Positions 52,960-62,423 of a stretch of DNA of 64,000 nucleotides are shown here, one piece after another. The translations under genes and the position numbers were made by a program. The notes under the pieces were generated by a model that worked only from the letters and a program-made list of their open reading frames with translations, was not told the origin of the DNA and did not search any database. The DNA lies in the NCBI GenBank assembly GCA_943842245.1, contig CALTAJ010000002.1, positions 521,596 to 585,595 of the forward strand. Direction: 5' to 3'. Position 1 is the stretch's first letter. The number at the start of each line of letters is the position of its first letter. This stretch comes from an uncultured Flavobacteriaceae bacterium. GTDB taxonomy: Bacteria; Bacteroidota; Bacteroidia; Flavobacteriales; Flavobacteriaceae.

Positions 52960-55215
52960 ATGGAAGAGAAAACTCTACAACCCAGTGCGGGGGAAGAAAA
53001 TAAGCCGCAAAATAAAAAAACTATAAAATTGAAAGAAAAAAATAATAATCCTCCTAAGGGTGTTGTCAAGTCAAAATCAATTAAAAAGTCCCCAAAGAAA
53101 GTTAAAAAAGCTAGTGCTGTAAAAAAATCTAAAATCTTAAAAAAAGAAACTGCTAAAAAGAAGTCTGACAAAATAGAAAAGTCTGAAAAAACTAAAGAAA
53201 AAGTTTCTTCAACAAAATCTAAAACCTTAAAAAAAGAAACTGCTAAAAAGAAGTCTGACAAAATAGAAAAGTCTGAAAAAACTAAAGAAAAAGTTTCTTC
53301 AACAAAATCTAAAACCTTAAAAAAAGAAACTGCTAAAAAGAAGTCTGACAAAACAGAAAAGTCTAAAAAAACCGAAGAAAAAAATTCACTGAAAGAGGAA
53401 AAAGGTGAAATAGTTAAAGAGTCAAACTATAGTTCAAATTCCATTGAAGATCTTGTAAAAATATATCAGGAACTATCGACCGGTGAAGCTTGGTTAAAAA
53501 ATCATAAATCACTTCAAAGTGTAAACCATCAGTTTAATATAAAGTTTCAACTAGAAATTGACGAACAAAAGAAAAAATTTTTAGGCGAAGGAGGGAATGA
53601 AATTGATTTTCTATTTAAACCTAAATATAAAATAAGTTTTGATCAAATTACTTTTGAATATCGAAAAAAGAGAAGAGAACACTTTAAGGATCAAGAAGTA
53701 GCTCAAAAATTAAATTTAGAAAGAAGAAAATCTATAATCGAAGAAATTAAAAACCTAATCGATCAGAATCAAATTAATTCTAAAACTTACAGAGATTTCA
53801 GGGCATTACAAGAAAGCTGGTATAATACTGGCCAAGTCCCCAGAAATGAAAGTCAAAATCTTTGGGATACTTTCAAGCATCATGTAGAACGTTTCTATGC
53901 ATTCTTACACTTGGACCGCGAATTTAGAGAAATGGATTACAACTATAATTATGAAGAAAAGGTCAAAATTATAGAACGTGCTGAAGCTCTTAAAGAATAT
54001 CCAGATACGATTAAGGCAAGTAGAGATTTAAACATACTACATAAACAATGGAAAAATGATTTGGGTCCGGTAGCAAAAGAACACCGTGAAAACCTTTGGA
54101 CAAGATTTCAAAATGCCTCAAAAGTAATTCAAGAGCGAAGACAAAATTATCAAAAGGATATAATTGGGGCAATGAAAGATAATTTGGCTAAAAAAGAAGA
54201 ATTATTATTGGAAATGCATCGAATTCTGAAGGATGTTCCTAAAAACCATGTTGCTTGGCAAAATGCTTTAAAAAAATTCAATACCCTAAGAGAAAACTTT
54301 AAAAATATTGGTTATGTTCCAGCAAAAGAAAGCAAAGCCTCTTGGAAAAGTTTTAGAGAAGTGGGTACTGATTTTATGAGATTAAAAAATATATTTTATA
54401 AACAGCAAAAAAAAGCATTTAATTCTAATATAGATTCAAAGAAAAACTTGATCAGTTTATCAAAAGAAATTTTAAATATTGAAAATTGGCAAAGTTGTGT
54501 TCAAAAAATGAAGGATTTTCAAAAAGAATGGAAAGCTATTGGTTTTGTTCCAAGAAAATTAGATAATAAATTATGGAAAGAGTTTTCTGATATTCAAAAA
54601 GAATATTTTAATCGTTTAAAATCTGGATATGAGCATATTAGTCCAGAAAAAGAAATATTACTTAATAAGAAAAAATCATTTTTAGATAAAATCAAGAATG
54701 TAATATTTACAGATGAAATAGATTTAATTAAGGAAGAATATTCTACTCATTTGATTAAATGGAATCAATTAGAGAGCTTAGATTCAAAAAATGAGATTAA
54801 GATGAATGAATCATTCTCCAATATTCTGATTGGACAACTTAGAAAAACAAAACTTGAAAAGGAAGATCTTAATTCTTTAATTAAAGATTTTAATTTAAAA
54901 GTTTTGAAAAGTGATCCTCACCGTCTAGAAAAGGAATTTCAAGCAAAAAAATCACTTTTATTTAATTTACAAGCTCAGCTGACCCAATTAGAAAATAATT
55001 TAGAGTTTTTCAGCAACTCTAGTGTTGAAAATCCTCTATTTAAGAATGTAGAAAAACAAATAAGTTCATGTCAAAGTAAAATTGATAACGCCCAAAAGGA
55101 GTATATCAATCTCAAACAAATTAGAAATGCACAAAATAAATCAACTATTGATTCAGAAGAAAAAGCTAAAGCTTCAGATAATCAACAATTATTAGAATCA
55201 GGAGAGGAAGATTGA
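52960..55215 (+). CDS. DUF349 repeat protein with Lys/Glu-rich N-terminal repeats
   Basis: The 751-residue protein has a disordered, strongly basic N-terminus (about 1-150) containing three 30-residue repeats (unit ETAKKKSDKIEKSEKTKEKV). From about 220 on there are at least four DUF349 helical units marked by SWYNTGQVPR (about 286), QWKNDLGPVA (about 363), FKNIGYVPAKES (about 446) and EWKAIGFVPRK (about 523). A coiled coil closes the protein (about 655-735). It is soluble; function unknown. The last 34 bases overlap the convergent mazG. Confidence 0.88.
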   Translation: MEEKTLQPSAGEENKPQNKKTIKLKEKNNNPPKGVVKSKSIKKSPKKVKKASAVKKSKILKKETAKKKSDKIEKSEKTKEKVSSTKSKTLKKETAKKKSDKIEKSEKTKEKVSSTKSKTLKKETAKKKSDKTEKSKKTEEKNSLKEEKGEIVKESNYSSNSIEDLVKIYQELSTGEAWLKNHKSLQSVNHQFNIKFQLEIDEQKKKFLGEGGNEIDFLFKPKYKISFDQITFEYRKKRREHFKDQEVAQKLNLERRKSIIEEIKNLIDQNQINSKTYRDFRALQESWYNTGQVPRNESQNLWDTFKHHVERFYAFLHLDREFREMDYNYNYEEKVKIIERAEALKEYPDTIKASRDLNILHKQWKNDLGPVAKEHRENLWTRFQNASKVIQERRQNYQKDIIGAMKDNLAKKEELLLEMHRILKDVPKNHVAWQNALKKFNTLRENFKNIGYVPAKESKASWKSFREVGTDFMRLKNIFYKQQKKAFNSNIDSKKNLISLSKEILNIENWQSCVQKMKDFQKEWKAIGFVPRKLDNKLWKEFSDIQKEYFNRLKSGYEHISPEKEILLNKKKSFLDKIKNVIFTDEIDLIKEEYSTHLIKWNQLESLDSKNEIKMNESFSNILIGQLRKTKLEKEDLNSLIKDFNLKVLKSDPHRLEKEFQAKKSLLFNLQAQLTQLENNLEFFSNSSVENPLFKNVEKQISSCQSKIDNAQKEYINLKQIRNAQNKSTIDSEEKAKASDNQQLLESGEED
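53128..53397 (+). repeat. 90-bp coding minisatellite, three copies
   Basis: Units start at 53128, 53218 and 53308 with a period of exactly 90 bases (30 codons), so copy changes keep the frame. Copies 1 and 2 are nearly identical (ATC versus ACC near the start). Copy 3 matches well for about 45 bases and then drifts. It encodes a Lys/Glu-rich linker in the DUF349 protein. Confidence 0.9.
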
Positions 55216-55982
55216 TTTTTAGCTTCTTTCCAAATAGCTTCCATTTCTGATAGTGACATATCACTCAATTTTTTTTCTAATTGTTTTGCTTTTGATTCAA
55301 TAAAGTCAAATCTTTTAATAAACTTTTGATTTGTTAGCTCTAAAGCGTTGTCAGGATTAATTTTCAAAAACCGGGCATAGTTTATTAAAGAGAACAAAAC
55401 ATCACCAAATTCTTCTTCACTCCTTTTTAAATCACCTTTTGAAACTTCTTCTTCAAATTCAGTAATTTCTTCTTGAACTTTTAACCAAATTTGCTCTGAT
55501 TTATCCCAGTCAAAGCCAACACCTGCAGCTTTTTCCTGAATACGTTGAGCTTTTACTATTGATGGTAGTCCCTTAGGAACTCCACCCAAAACTCTATTTT
55601 TACCTTCTTTTAGCTTTAAAGCTTCCCAATTTTTTTTAACATCATTTTCATTATTTACTTTTAAATTCCCATAAATATGAGGATGTCTATATATCAATTT
55701 ATCAGAAATATTATTGGCTACGTCTGCAATATCAAAAACTTGTTTCTCACTTCCTAGCTTAGCATAAAAGACAATGTGTAGTAATAAATCACCTAATTCT
55801 TTTTTGATTTCTGAAAGGTTACTATTTAATATAGCATCTCCTAACTCATATGTCTCTTCGATGGTCAAGTATCGTAAGCTTTCAAAAGTTTGTTTTTTAT
55901 CCCAAGGGCATTTGGCTCTAAGCTCATCCATAATATCAAGTAAGCGTTCAAAAGCAGCTAATTTTTCTTGCTTTGAATTCAT
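55182..55982 (-). CDS. mazG: Nucleoside triphosphate pyrophosphohydrolase MazG
   Basis: The 266-residue protein has two MazG domains. The first has CPWDKKQTFESLRYLTIEETYEL (cut) and ELGDLLLHIVFYAKL (about 20-85). The second has EEEVSKGDLKRSEEEFGDVLFSLINYARFL (in parts, about 185-215). The EExxE and ExxD metal motifs are present. It removes non-standard or damaged NTPs. It is the last gene of the def-DUF5606-mazG run, overlaps DUF5606 by 4 bases, and its end overlaps the DUF349 gene by 34 bases. Confidence 0.93.
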   Translation of the reverse strand: MNSKQEKLAAFERLLDIMDELRAKCPWDKKQTFESLRYLTIEETYELGDAILNSNLSEIKKELGDLLLHIVFYAKLGSEKQVFDIADVANNISDKLIYRHPHIYGNLKVNNENDVKKNWEALKLKEGKNRVLGGVPKGLPSIVKAQRIQEKAAGVGFDWDKSEQIWLKVQEEITEFEEEVSKGDLKRSEEEFGDVLFSLINYARFLKINPDNALELTNQKFIKRFDFIESKAKQLEKKLSDMSLSEMEAIWKEAKNQSSSPDSNNC

Positions 55983-56434
55983 TTATGAAATTCTTTAGAG
56001 GTAGATTTATCTTCCCTTTGATCAGGTTTTAAATCAATTTTACTTTTTACTAATTTAATTTTCCCTTTGTCTACCAAAATATTATACCATCGGATTATTT
56101 TTTTTATATCACCTGGGTAAACCCGGTCTTTATCATAATCGTCAAGGATATTAAAAAAGTAATTTTCTAAATCTGTTGCTCGAGATTTTGGTTTTATAGT
56201 TGTTTTACATCCCTTTTCGAAGACTAGCATTTTTTTAAAAACATCAGAAAGGGGAATTTCTTTTCCTATACAATAAATCTGGATTTCACTCAACATACTA
56301 ATTTGTTGATTTGCAGAAGTTACTATTCTCTTCTTATCAATAATTGAAGTAGCTACTATACCATGGGAAGTTTGAGTTTTAAGTATAAATAATCCCGAGC
56401 GACCAGATATTGATAATATATTATCTAAATCCAT
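55979..56434 (-). CDS. DUF5606-family protein
   Basis: The 151-residue protein opens with LDNILSISGRSGLFILKTQT, the hallmark of DUF5606, and contains VATSIIDKKRIVTSANQQIS and RVYPGDIKKIIRWYNILVDKG. It is soluble and of unknown function, and in this group it is usually found between def and mazG as here. Gaps are 3 bases to def and a 4-base overlap to mazG, so the genes form one operon. Confidence 0.85.
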   Translation of the reverse strand: MDLDNILSISGRSGLFILKTQTSHGIVATSIIDKKRIVTSANQQISMLSEIQIYCIGKEIPLSDVFKKMLVFEKGCKTTIKPKSRATDLENYFFNILDDYDKDRVYPGDIKKIIRWYNILVDKGKIKLVKSKIDLKPDQREDKSTSKEFHK

Positions 56435-56437
56435 TTT

Positions 56438-57025
56438 TTATCGTCTAATTTTTTTTGGGAATTTCATTAAATAATCTACTGAAATTGATCCCTTTGATAT
56501 TGAAATTAATTTATTTTTTATGAGCCTTTTTTTTAGAGGGGATAAATGATCAGTAAATAATATTCCTTCAATGTGATCATATTCATGTTGAACGACTCTT
56601 GCAGCAAGACCATTTAATTTAAGTTTTTCACATTCAAAATTTTCATTAAAAAAAGTGATTAAAATTTCTTCTTTACGCAATACATCCTCTCTTACTTCTG
56701 GAATACTTAAACAACCTTCATTAAAATCCCAAAGATTCCCATCCTCACTAATAATTTTGGGATTTATAAATATTTTTTTAAAATTACTTAAAGTTTTTAC
56801 TTCTTTTTCATCCATTAACTCTTCATCTACAAATGGAGAAGCATCAATTATAAACATACGAATCGATATACCAATTTGTGGAGCAGCAAGACCTACTCCA
56901 TTTGAAGCATACATCGTTTCCCACATATTGTCAATAAGTTGATTTAAATTAGGGTAATCAGAAGTTATTTCCTTAGCTATTTTTTTTAAAACAGGTGAAC
57001 CGTATGCTACTATTGGTAATATCAT
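56438..57025 (-). CDS. def: Peptide deformylase
   Basis: The 195-residue metalloenzyme has the three family motifs GVGLAAPQIG (about 43), EGCLSIPEV (about 103, metal Cys) and QHEYDHIEGILF (about 145, metal His pair and catalytic Glu). It removes the formyl group from new proteins. Its start overlaps the ruvX stop by 4 bases. Confidence 0.96.
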   Translation of the reverse strand: MILPIVAYGSPVLKKIAKEITSDYPNLNQLIDNMWETMYASNGVGLAAPQIGISIRMFIIDASPFVDEELMDEKEVKTLSNFKKIFINPKIISEDGNLWDFNEGCLSIPEVREDVLRKEEILITFFNENFECEKLKLNGLAARVVQHEYDHIEGILFTDHLSPLKKRLIKNKLISISKGSISVDYLMKFPKKIRR

Positions 57026-57444
57026 AAGATATTTTTTTTATAATCTAAATAAGACTGTAATATAAGTGTTGCACTTATTTGGTCTATTAAATCTTTATTT
57101 GAACGTTTCTTTTTTTTTATACCCGCATCAACCATTGTCTTAAATGCAATTTTAGAGGTAAACCTTTCGTCGTGACGCTCAACTTTGTGGTTAGGAAATT
57201 TTTTTTTTAATGATTTTATAAAAGCTTTAATGTGAATCTCTACATCAGAATTAGAGCCATCTTTTTGAAGAGGTCTACCAATAACAAAACATTCGATATT
57301 ATCGGTTTTACTAAGTACTTTTAAATATGAAATTACTTCTTGAGTAGGAAGGCTTTTAAGCCCACTAGCAATCATCTTATTAGGGTCCGTCAAAGCCAAA
57401 CCAGTTCGCTTTGTTCCGAAATCAATACCTATTAAATAGCCCAT
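57022..57444 (-). CDS. ruvX: YqgF/RuvX-family Holliday junction resolvase-like nuclease
   Basis: The 140-residue protein has an RNase H-like fold: GIDFGTKRTGLALTDP (first Asp), CFVIGRPLQKDGSNSD, VERHDERFTSKIA and a late DQISATLILQSYLD. The family acts in pre-16S rRNA end processing and perhaps recombination. It is the first gene of the ruvX-def-DUF5606-mazG operon. Confidence 0.92.
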   Translation of the reverse strand: MGYLIGIDFGTKRTGLALTDPNKMIASGLKSLPTQEVISYLKVLSKTDNIECFVIGRPLQKDGSNSDVEIHIKAFIKSLKKKFPNHKVERHDERFTSKIAFKTMVDAGIKKKKRSNKDLIDQISATLILQSYLDYKKNIL

Positions 57445-57457
57445 TAATATTTTTTTT

Positions 57458-57465
57458 CAAATATA
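57458..57465 (-). promoter_or_regulatory. -7 promoter element before ruvX
   Basis: On the minus strand this reads TATATTTG, matching TAnnTTTG, with 13 bases to the ruvX ATG. It would drive the four-gene operon down to mazG. Confidence 0.5.
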
Positions 57466-57573
57466 CCTTTTTCATATTCAATGTTAATTATTAAATTTTA
57501 AGTAAATCACGTAATTTCATAATGACCATATTTATTTGAATCATGAATTCTTTACCTTTAACAAAAATTTAAA

Positions 57574-58380
57574 ATGAAAAATATCATTGAAAAAGCTTGG
57601 GAAAATAGATCCTTACTCGAAGAATCTAATACTCAAAATATAATTCGAAAGGTTATTAGCCAGCTAGATGAGGGTAAGCTTCGTGTTGCAGAACCAACTA
57701 GTATGGGATGGAAAGTTAATGAGTGGGTTAAAAAAGCAGTTGTTTTATATTTCCCTATTCAAAAAATGGAAACTTTAGAAGCTGGACCTCTCGAATTTCA
57801 TGATAAAATTCCACTTAAAAATGGATATAAGAAAAAAGGTATTCGTGTTGTGCCTCATGCTATTTCAAGACATGGGGCTTTCATCTCTAAAGGTGTTATT
57901 TTAATGCCCAGTTTTGTAAATATTGGGGCTTATGTAGATTCAGGGACTATGGTCGATACTTGGGCTACTGTTGGAAGTTGTGCTCAAGTTGGAAAAAATG
58001 TCCATATTAGTGGTGGTGTTGGAATAGGTGGAGTTCTAGAACCACTTCAAGCTGCTCCCGTAATTATTGAGGATAATGCCTTTTTAGGTTCTAGAAGTAT
58101 TATTGTAGAGGGAGTTCGTGTTTGCTCAGAAGCTGTTTTAGGTGCAAATGTTGTTCTTACAGCATCAACAAAAATTATAGACGTTACAAATTCAAAATCT
58201 GTTGAACATAAAGGTATTATCCCGCCACGTTCTGTTGTTATTCCTGGAAGCTATACCAAAACTTTTGCATCTGGAAATTATCAAGTCCCTTGTGCCCTAA
58301 TTATTGGAAAAAGAAAAGAAAGTACTGATAAAAAGACTTCTTTAAACGACGCTCTTAGAACTCATAATGTTTCAGTTTAA
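57574..58380 (+). CDS. dapD: Tetrahydrodipicolinate N-succinyltransferase
   Basis: The 268-residue enzyme has an N-terminal helical domain and a left-handed beta-helix of hexapeptide repeats (FVNIGAYVDSGTMVDTWATV, VHISGGVGIGGVLEPLQAAP). It then shows DNAFLGSRSIIVEGVRV. It succinylates tetrahydrodipicolinate in the diaminopimelate/lysine pathway. TACCTTTA upstream (near 57553) is a near match to the -7 element. Confidence 0.95.
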   Translation: MKNIIEKAWENRSLLEESNTQNIIRKVISQLDEGKLRVAEPTSMGWKVNEWVKKAVVLYFPIQKMETLEAGPLEFHDKIPLKNGYKKKGIRVVPHAISRHGAFISKGVILMPSFVNIGAYVDSGTMVDTWATVGSCAQVGKNVHISGGVGIGGVLEPLQAAPVIIEDNAFLGSRSIIVEGVRVCSEAVLGANVVLTASTKIIDVTNSKSVEHKGIIPPRSVVIPGSYTKTFASGNYQVPCALIIGKRKESTDKKTSLNDALRTHNVSV

Positions 58381-58427
58381 AATATTTAAAACATAATAAC
58401 TAATCTTATATTATTTAATAACCTGAT

Positions 58428-59858
58428 GTGCAATTGAGAAATGATTTTTCTAAATCTTTAGAAACACCACTTTTTAAAGTGGTTAGTGAAGAAGCCTCAT
58501 CGCTCGGTATAAAAGCATATGTGATTGGCGGATTTGTTAGAGACCACCTACTAAATAGAGGTAACAAAAAAGATATTGATATCGTTGCAATTGGTTCAGG
58601 AATTCAGCTTGCAAAAGCTGTGCAAAAAAAATTAAAAGGATCCAAACCTGTAAAAGTTTTTAAAACTTATGGAACAGCTATGATTCACTGGAATCAAATT
58701 GATATTGAATTTGTAGGCTCAAGAAAAGAGTCATATTCAGAAAACACAAGAAATCCTCATGTTGAGCCAGGTACTTTAGAAGACGATCAAAATCGTAGAG
58801 ATTTTTCTATCAATGCTCTCGCATTAAGTTTAAATCTAGAAGATTTTGGGCTATTACTAGATCCATTCAACGGTATTTCAGACTTAGAAAATAAAATACT
58901 TAGGACTCCCTTAGATCCAGATTTAACATATTCTGACGATCCTCTTCGAATGTTACGTGCAATTCGTTTTGCCAATCAACTAGATTTTTTTATTGAGGAA
59001 AAATCTATTGAAGCTATTAAAAGAAATTCACCTCGAATCAGCATAATTTCGAAAGAACGAATAGTTGATGAATTAACTAAAGTTTTAGCAACAATAAAAC
59101 CATCAATTGGTTTTATTTTAATGGAAAAAACAGGACTCCTTAAATATATCCTCCCAGAATTAATTGCCTTAAAAGGTATAGAGGAAATTGATGGACAAAA
59201 GCACAAAGACAATTTTTATCACACCTTAGAAGTTGTAGATAATCTAAGTGAGATGAGTAATAATATTTGGTTGCGTTGGGCTGCTTTACTCCACGACATT
59301 GGTAAAGCGACTACGAAAAAATTTAAAGTCAATTTTGGATGGACATTTCATAATCACGAATTTATTGGAGCGAAGATGATTTATAAAATCTTTAAACGTC
59401 TAAAAATGCCTCTTAACGATAAAATGAAATATGTTCAAAAAATGGTCTCAATGAGTTCAAGACCAATCATAATTTCAGAAGATCATGTAACCGACTCGGC
59501 AATTAGACGCTTGCTTTTTGATGCAGGTCATTTTATTGATGATTTAATTACATTATGTGAAGCCGATATCACTACTAAAAATTCTAAACTCTTTGATCGT
59601 TATCACAATAATTTCAAGATTGTTAGAGAGAAAATAATTAGTATTGAAGAAAAAGACCACCTTAGAAATTTTCAACCTCCTGTAAGTGGTAAAATTATTA
59701 TGAAGTATTACGGATTGAAGCCTTCTCGTGTAATCGGGACAATAAAAGAATCCATTAAGGAGGCAATATTAGATGGAGAAATTCCTAATAAATTCGAATC
59801 AGCTTTTGAAAAAATGAAGGAAGAGGGTGAAAAAATAGGATTGAAACCTCATGAATAG
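58428..59858 (+). CDS. CCA-adding/poly(A) polymerase-family nucleotidyltransferase with HD domain
   Basis: The 476-residue protein starts at GTG. The head domain has YVIGGFVRDHLLNRGNKKDI with the DIDIV carboxylates, RRDFSINALAL (about 125) and DPLRMLRAIRFANQL (about 170). An HD phosphohydrolase domain follows (LLHDIGKATTKKF, about 285). This architecture fits the tRNA CCA-adding enzyme of Bacteroidota. That matches the two tRNA genes in this window, neither of which encodes CCA. It overlaps ctaA by 8 bases. Confidence 0.92.
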   Translation: MQLRNDFSKSLETPLFKVVSEEASSLGIKAYVIGGFVRDHLLNRGNKKDIDIVAIGSGIQLAKAVQKKLKGSKPVKVFKTYGTAMIHWNQIDIEFVGSRKESYSENTRNPHVEPGTLEDDQNRRDFSINALALSLNLEDFGLLLDPFNGISDLENKILRTPLDPDLTYSDDPLRMLRAIRFANQLDFFIEEKSIEAIKRNSPRISIISKERIVDELTKVLATIKPSIGFILMEKTGLLKYILPELIALKGIEEIDGQKHKDNFYHTLEVVDNLSEMSNNIWLRWAALLHDIGKATTKKFKVNFGWTFHNHEFIGAKMIYKIFKRLKMPLNDKMKYVQKMVSMSSRPIIISEDHVTDSAIRRLLFDAGHFIDDLITLCEADITTKNSKLFDRYHNNFKIVREKIISIEEKDHLRNFQPPVSGKIIMKYYGLKPSRVIGTIKESIKEAILDGEIPNKFESAFEKMKEEGEKIGLKPHE

Positions 59859-60867
59859 ACTTTATAACTTTTTTTTAGTTTCTAGCTTAATATTGGTCTA
59901 CTTGGTAATTGCTGCGGGAGCAATTGTTCGTATGACAGGAAGTGGTATGGGGTGTCCAGATTGGCCAAAATGTTTTGGATACTTAATTCCGCCCACGGAA
60001 CGATCACAATTGGACTGGAAAGCAGAATATCCATACAAAAAAGGACAGGTAATCATCGTAAATAAAAATCTACGTGTCGCTCCAAAAGACTTTACATCTA
60101 ATATTACTTATGCTCCAAACAATTGGGCTCCTTATTCTAAGCATGATTATGCAATCTTTAATCCTACTCACACCTGGATTGAATTTCTCAATCGAGTTCT
60201 AGGAGCTATTGCTGGTTTAGCAACACTATTTTTGCTGATCTCTGCAATCTTCAGATATAAAAAAGATGTATTGGCTACGATAATATCTTTTTTAATTGTT
60301 CTAAGTATGGGCTTTCAAGCTTGGCTTGGTAAAACAGTTGTAGATTCTAATCTGCTACCATATAAAATAAGCATTCATATGGGTATGGCATTTCTAATAT
60401 TATTATTTCTTATTTTCTTATTAGAACGAAAAAATAAATTTATAAAAAAACTACCTAATTCAACTACCTTTAAATTATTAGTAGTAATAAGTTTAATGCT
60501 CACTATTATACAAATTTGTATGGGAACTCAAGTGCGCCAATTTGTGGACGTTCAAATACACTATTGGGGTCTTGAATCCCCAACCAAATGGTTAGCTGAA
60601 GCTCCTTTTCTATTTTATTTTCACAGAAGTTTTTCACTTATTGTTTTGATTGTTCATCTAGCCATTGCTTTTATTTTATTTAAATATAGATTTATACCCA
60701 AAGTGTTTTTAGTTATTATACTTTTGATTGGTTTAGAAATTCTTACTGGGATTTGGATGTATTATTTTGATTTTCCTTATTCCTCTCAACCAATACATTT
60801 ATTACTTGCTTCACTTTTATTTGGAGCCCAAACATATTTTATGATCCGTATAATTAAACAAAAATGA
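59851..60867 (+). CDS. ctaA: COX15/CtaA-family haem A synthase
   Basis: The 338-residue membrane protein has about eight helices. Early on it has GAIVRMTGSGMGCPDWPKCF with the extracytoplasmic cysteine pair, and haem-ligand histidines occur in HTWIEFLNRVLGA, KISIHMGMAF, FYFHRSFSLIVLIVHLAIAF and QPIHLLLASLLFG. It converts haem O to haem A for cytochrome oxidase. A loop of about 50 residues between helices 1 and 2 (residues 45-100) is longer than in Bacillus CtaA. Confidence 0.93.
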   Translation: MNRLYNFFLVSSLILVYLVIAAGAIVRMTGSGMGCPDWPKCFGYLIPPTERSQLDWKAEYPYKKGQVIIVNKNLRVAPKDFTSNITYAPNNWAPYSKHDYAIFNPTHTWIEFLNRVLGAIAGLATLFLLISAIFRYKKDVLATIISFLIVLSMGFQAWLGKTVVDSNLLPYKISIHMGMAFLILLFLIFLLERKNKFIKKLPNSTTFKLLVVISLMLTIIQICMGTQVRQFVDVQIHYWGLESPTKWLAEAPFLFYFHRSFSLIVLIVHLAIAFILFKYRFIPKVFLVIILLIGLEILTGIWMYYFDFPYSSQPIHLLLASLLFGAQTYFMIRIIKQK

Positions 60868-61352
60868 TATATAGAATCCGAATTATTTTAGACGTAAAAG
60901 AAGATGTGCTTCGAGATATAGAAATCGAAGCAACAGCAACTTTAGAAGATTTACACCATGCCATCACTCAATCTTTTGGTTTTTTAGGAAACGAGATGGC
61001 ATCCTTTTACAAATCAGATGAATCTTGGCTACAAGGAGAGGAGCTTCCACTTGAATCTATGGAAAAAGAATCTAATATGAGAGACGAGGTTTTAAATAAG
61101 ATATTTACACCATCGCAACATCACTTAATTTATGTTTATGACTTTTTAAATCTTTGGACCTTTTTTGTTGAGCTTAAAGAAGTAGGAGATATTCTTTCTA
61201 GTTCAAGCTACCCTAACTTAATTCATAGCGAAGGGGATGTTCCAGAACAAGCCCCTGAGAAAATGTTTGAAGCAGAAGAAGAAAAAAACCATGAAATAGA
61301 CAAGAATGAAGAGGATATGGATTCAGATTACAATGATTCTGATTTTTATTAG
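60864..61352 (+). CDS. Plasmid pRiA4b ORF-3-like family protein
   Basis: The 162-residue acidic protein has the family pattern YRIRIILDVKEDVLRDIEI, ATLEDLHHAITQSFGF, MASFYKSDESW and LIYVYDFLNLWTFFVEL, followed by an Asp/Glu-rich tail (about 130-162). Relatives are named after a plasmid ORF or labelled as transposon passengers, but they are widespread chromosomal genes. No transposase is nearby. Function unknown. It overlaps ctaA by 4 bases. Confidence 0.82.
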   Translation: MIYRIRIILDVKEDVLRDIEIEATATLEDLHHAITQSFGFLGNEMASFYKSDESWLQGEELPLESMEKESNMRDEVLNKIFTPSQHHLIYVYDFLNLWTFFVELKEVGDILSSSSYPNLIHSEGDVPEQAPEKMFEAEEEKNHEIDKNEEDMDSDYNDSDFY

Positions 61353-62410
61353 AACAGATCTTGCATATTGACTTTTTCATAATGAAAACGAACAAAATTA
61401 AGAGTTGCTTGCATTAGATCCCCCATTGACTTACTTTCCAAAAATGCTTTTTCTTTAGTAAATTTAAAGATTTCATTTCGTAAACGCTCTAAATTAGAAG
61501 TAATAGTAACCTGATCCAATTGCATGATATTCAATAACTTTTTAAGACGGTTTCCAGAACTAGTAATTCTTCTAGCTACAATCGAGCGTTCTTCAATCTT
61601 ATACTGATTAATAGATTCGTGGTTTAGCTTTGTTCTTACCAAATCCATAATAGGAATATTCTCTTTAAAGAACTGAGGACGATAGACTGATAGTTTTCCC
61701 TCAAAAGACTGCTGATCAAAGTCTATAGGGCGTATTTTATAAACAACTTGATCAAAGTCATGTGTCGGAACTACTACGTAGTTATATGAACGCATATCGC
61801 CCAACAAACGAATCATGCATCTTTCATTAAATTTAACATACTCCTTAGCAATTTGAGCCTTTTCTGAATCTGAGCAATCAGGTAAGAATTCTTTGATAAA
61901 AGTATCTCCTGGAATACCTGAAATATGCTCTTCAATCAATGTGTAATTATTGACAAGAAAGTTTAGATTATATGGAGAAAGCATGTGTTCAAACTCCAAA
62001 CCATAGATTCTGGAGGCGTCTGTTTGTTTGATATAATAATAGGTAAAATTATCATTCAAGATATTTCTAATCTTAATTCGAAAAGGTTTGGAATTTCCAA
62101 AAGTGCAATAATCAATTGAATCAACATTGAGGTATTGAATACCAGATTCGTTACCATCAGAGTGAAGAAGTGTGTATATTTTCTTTAGGTGAAAATCAAT
62201 TTCGCGCCTCTCAGTATCAGAAAAATATACACTTACCCAGAGTGTATCATTATCATTTTTATCATAGACAATTACAGAACCTGAAAAACGCAATAAGTCA
62301 TTATAATGAATGGGTATTTCAATCCATCGATCATATGACTTTAAAAAGGTAGCTAACTCCGATACAATCGGATAAAATGGTTTTTTTTGAGAAATTAGTT
62401 TTTCTTCCAT
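61349..62410 (-). CDS. Uncharacterised conserved-looking protein (353 aa)
   Basis: A soluble protein without signal peptide. I recognise no named domain. Distinctive stretches are MRSYNYVVVPTHDFDQVVYK and IRPIDFDQQSFEGKLSVYRP (about 215-255), with many charged and aromatic residues, and a C-terminal helical part (about 290-353). The paired Asp-rich IRPIDFDQQ segment could be a metal or nucleotide site, but that is speculation. It converges on the pRiA4b-like gene with overlapping ends. Confidence 0.8.
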   Translation of the reverse strand: MEEKLISQKKPFYPIVSELATFLKSYDRWIEIPIHYNDLLRFSGSVIVYDKNDNDTLWVSVYFSDTERREIDFHLKKIYTLLHSDGNESGIQYLNVDSIDYCTFGNSKPFRIKIRNILNDNFTYYYIKQTDASRIYGLEFEHMLSPYNLNFLVNNYTLIEEHISGIPGDTFIKEFLPDCSDSEKAQIAKEYVKFNERCMIRLLGDMRSYNYVVVPTHDFDQVVYKIRPIDFDQQSFEGKLSVYRPQFFKENIPIMDLVRTKLNHESINQYKIEERSIVARRITSSGNRLKKLLNIMQLDQVTITSNLERLRNEIFKFTKEKAFLESKSMGDLMQATLNFVRFHYEKVNMQDLF

Positions 62411-62423
62411 AGCCTCTTTTATT

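Noticed and set aside
52950-53351. Antisense ORF with repeated Phe/Asp-rich segments
   Set aside because: It is the reverse reading of the Lys/Glu-rich 90-bp repeats of the DUF349 gene; the sense frame is much longer and carries recognised domains.
53128-53397. Regular repeats considered as a CRISPR array
   Set aside because: The 90-base units have no unique spacers, lie in frame inside a gene and have no cas genes nearby.
60864-61352. Possible mobile element gene (pRiA4b ORF-3 / transposon passenger label)
   Set aside because: No transposase, inverted repeats or target duplication is seen, and the gene is packed into a ctaA operon.
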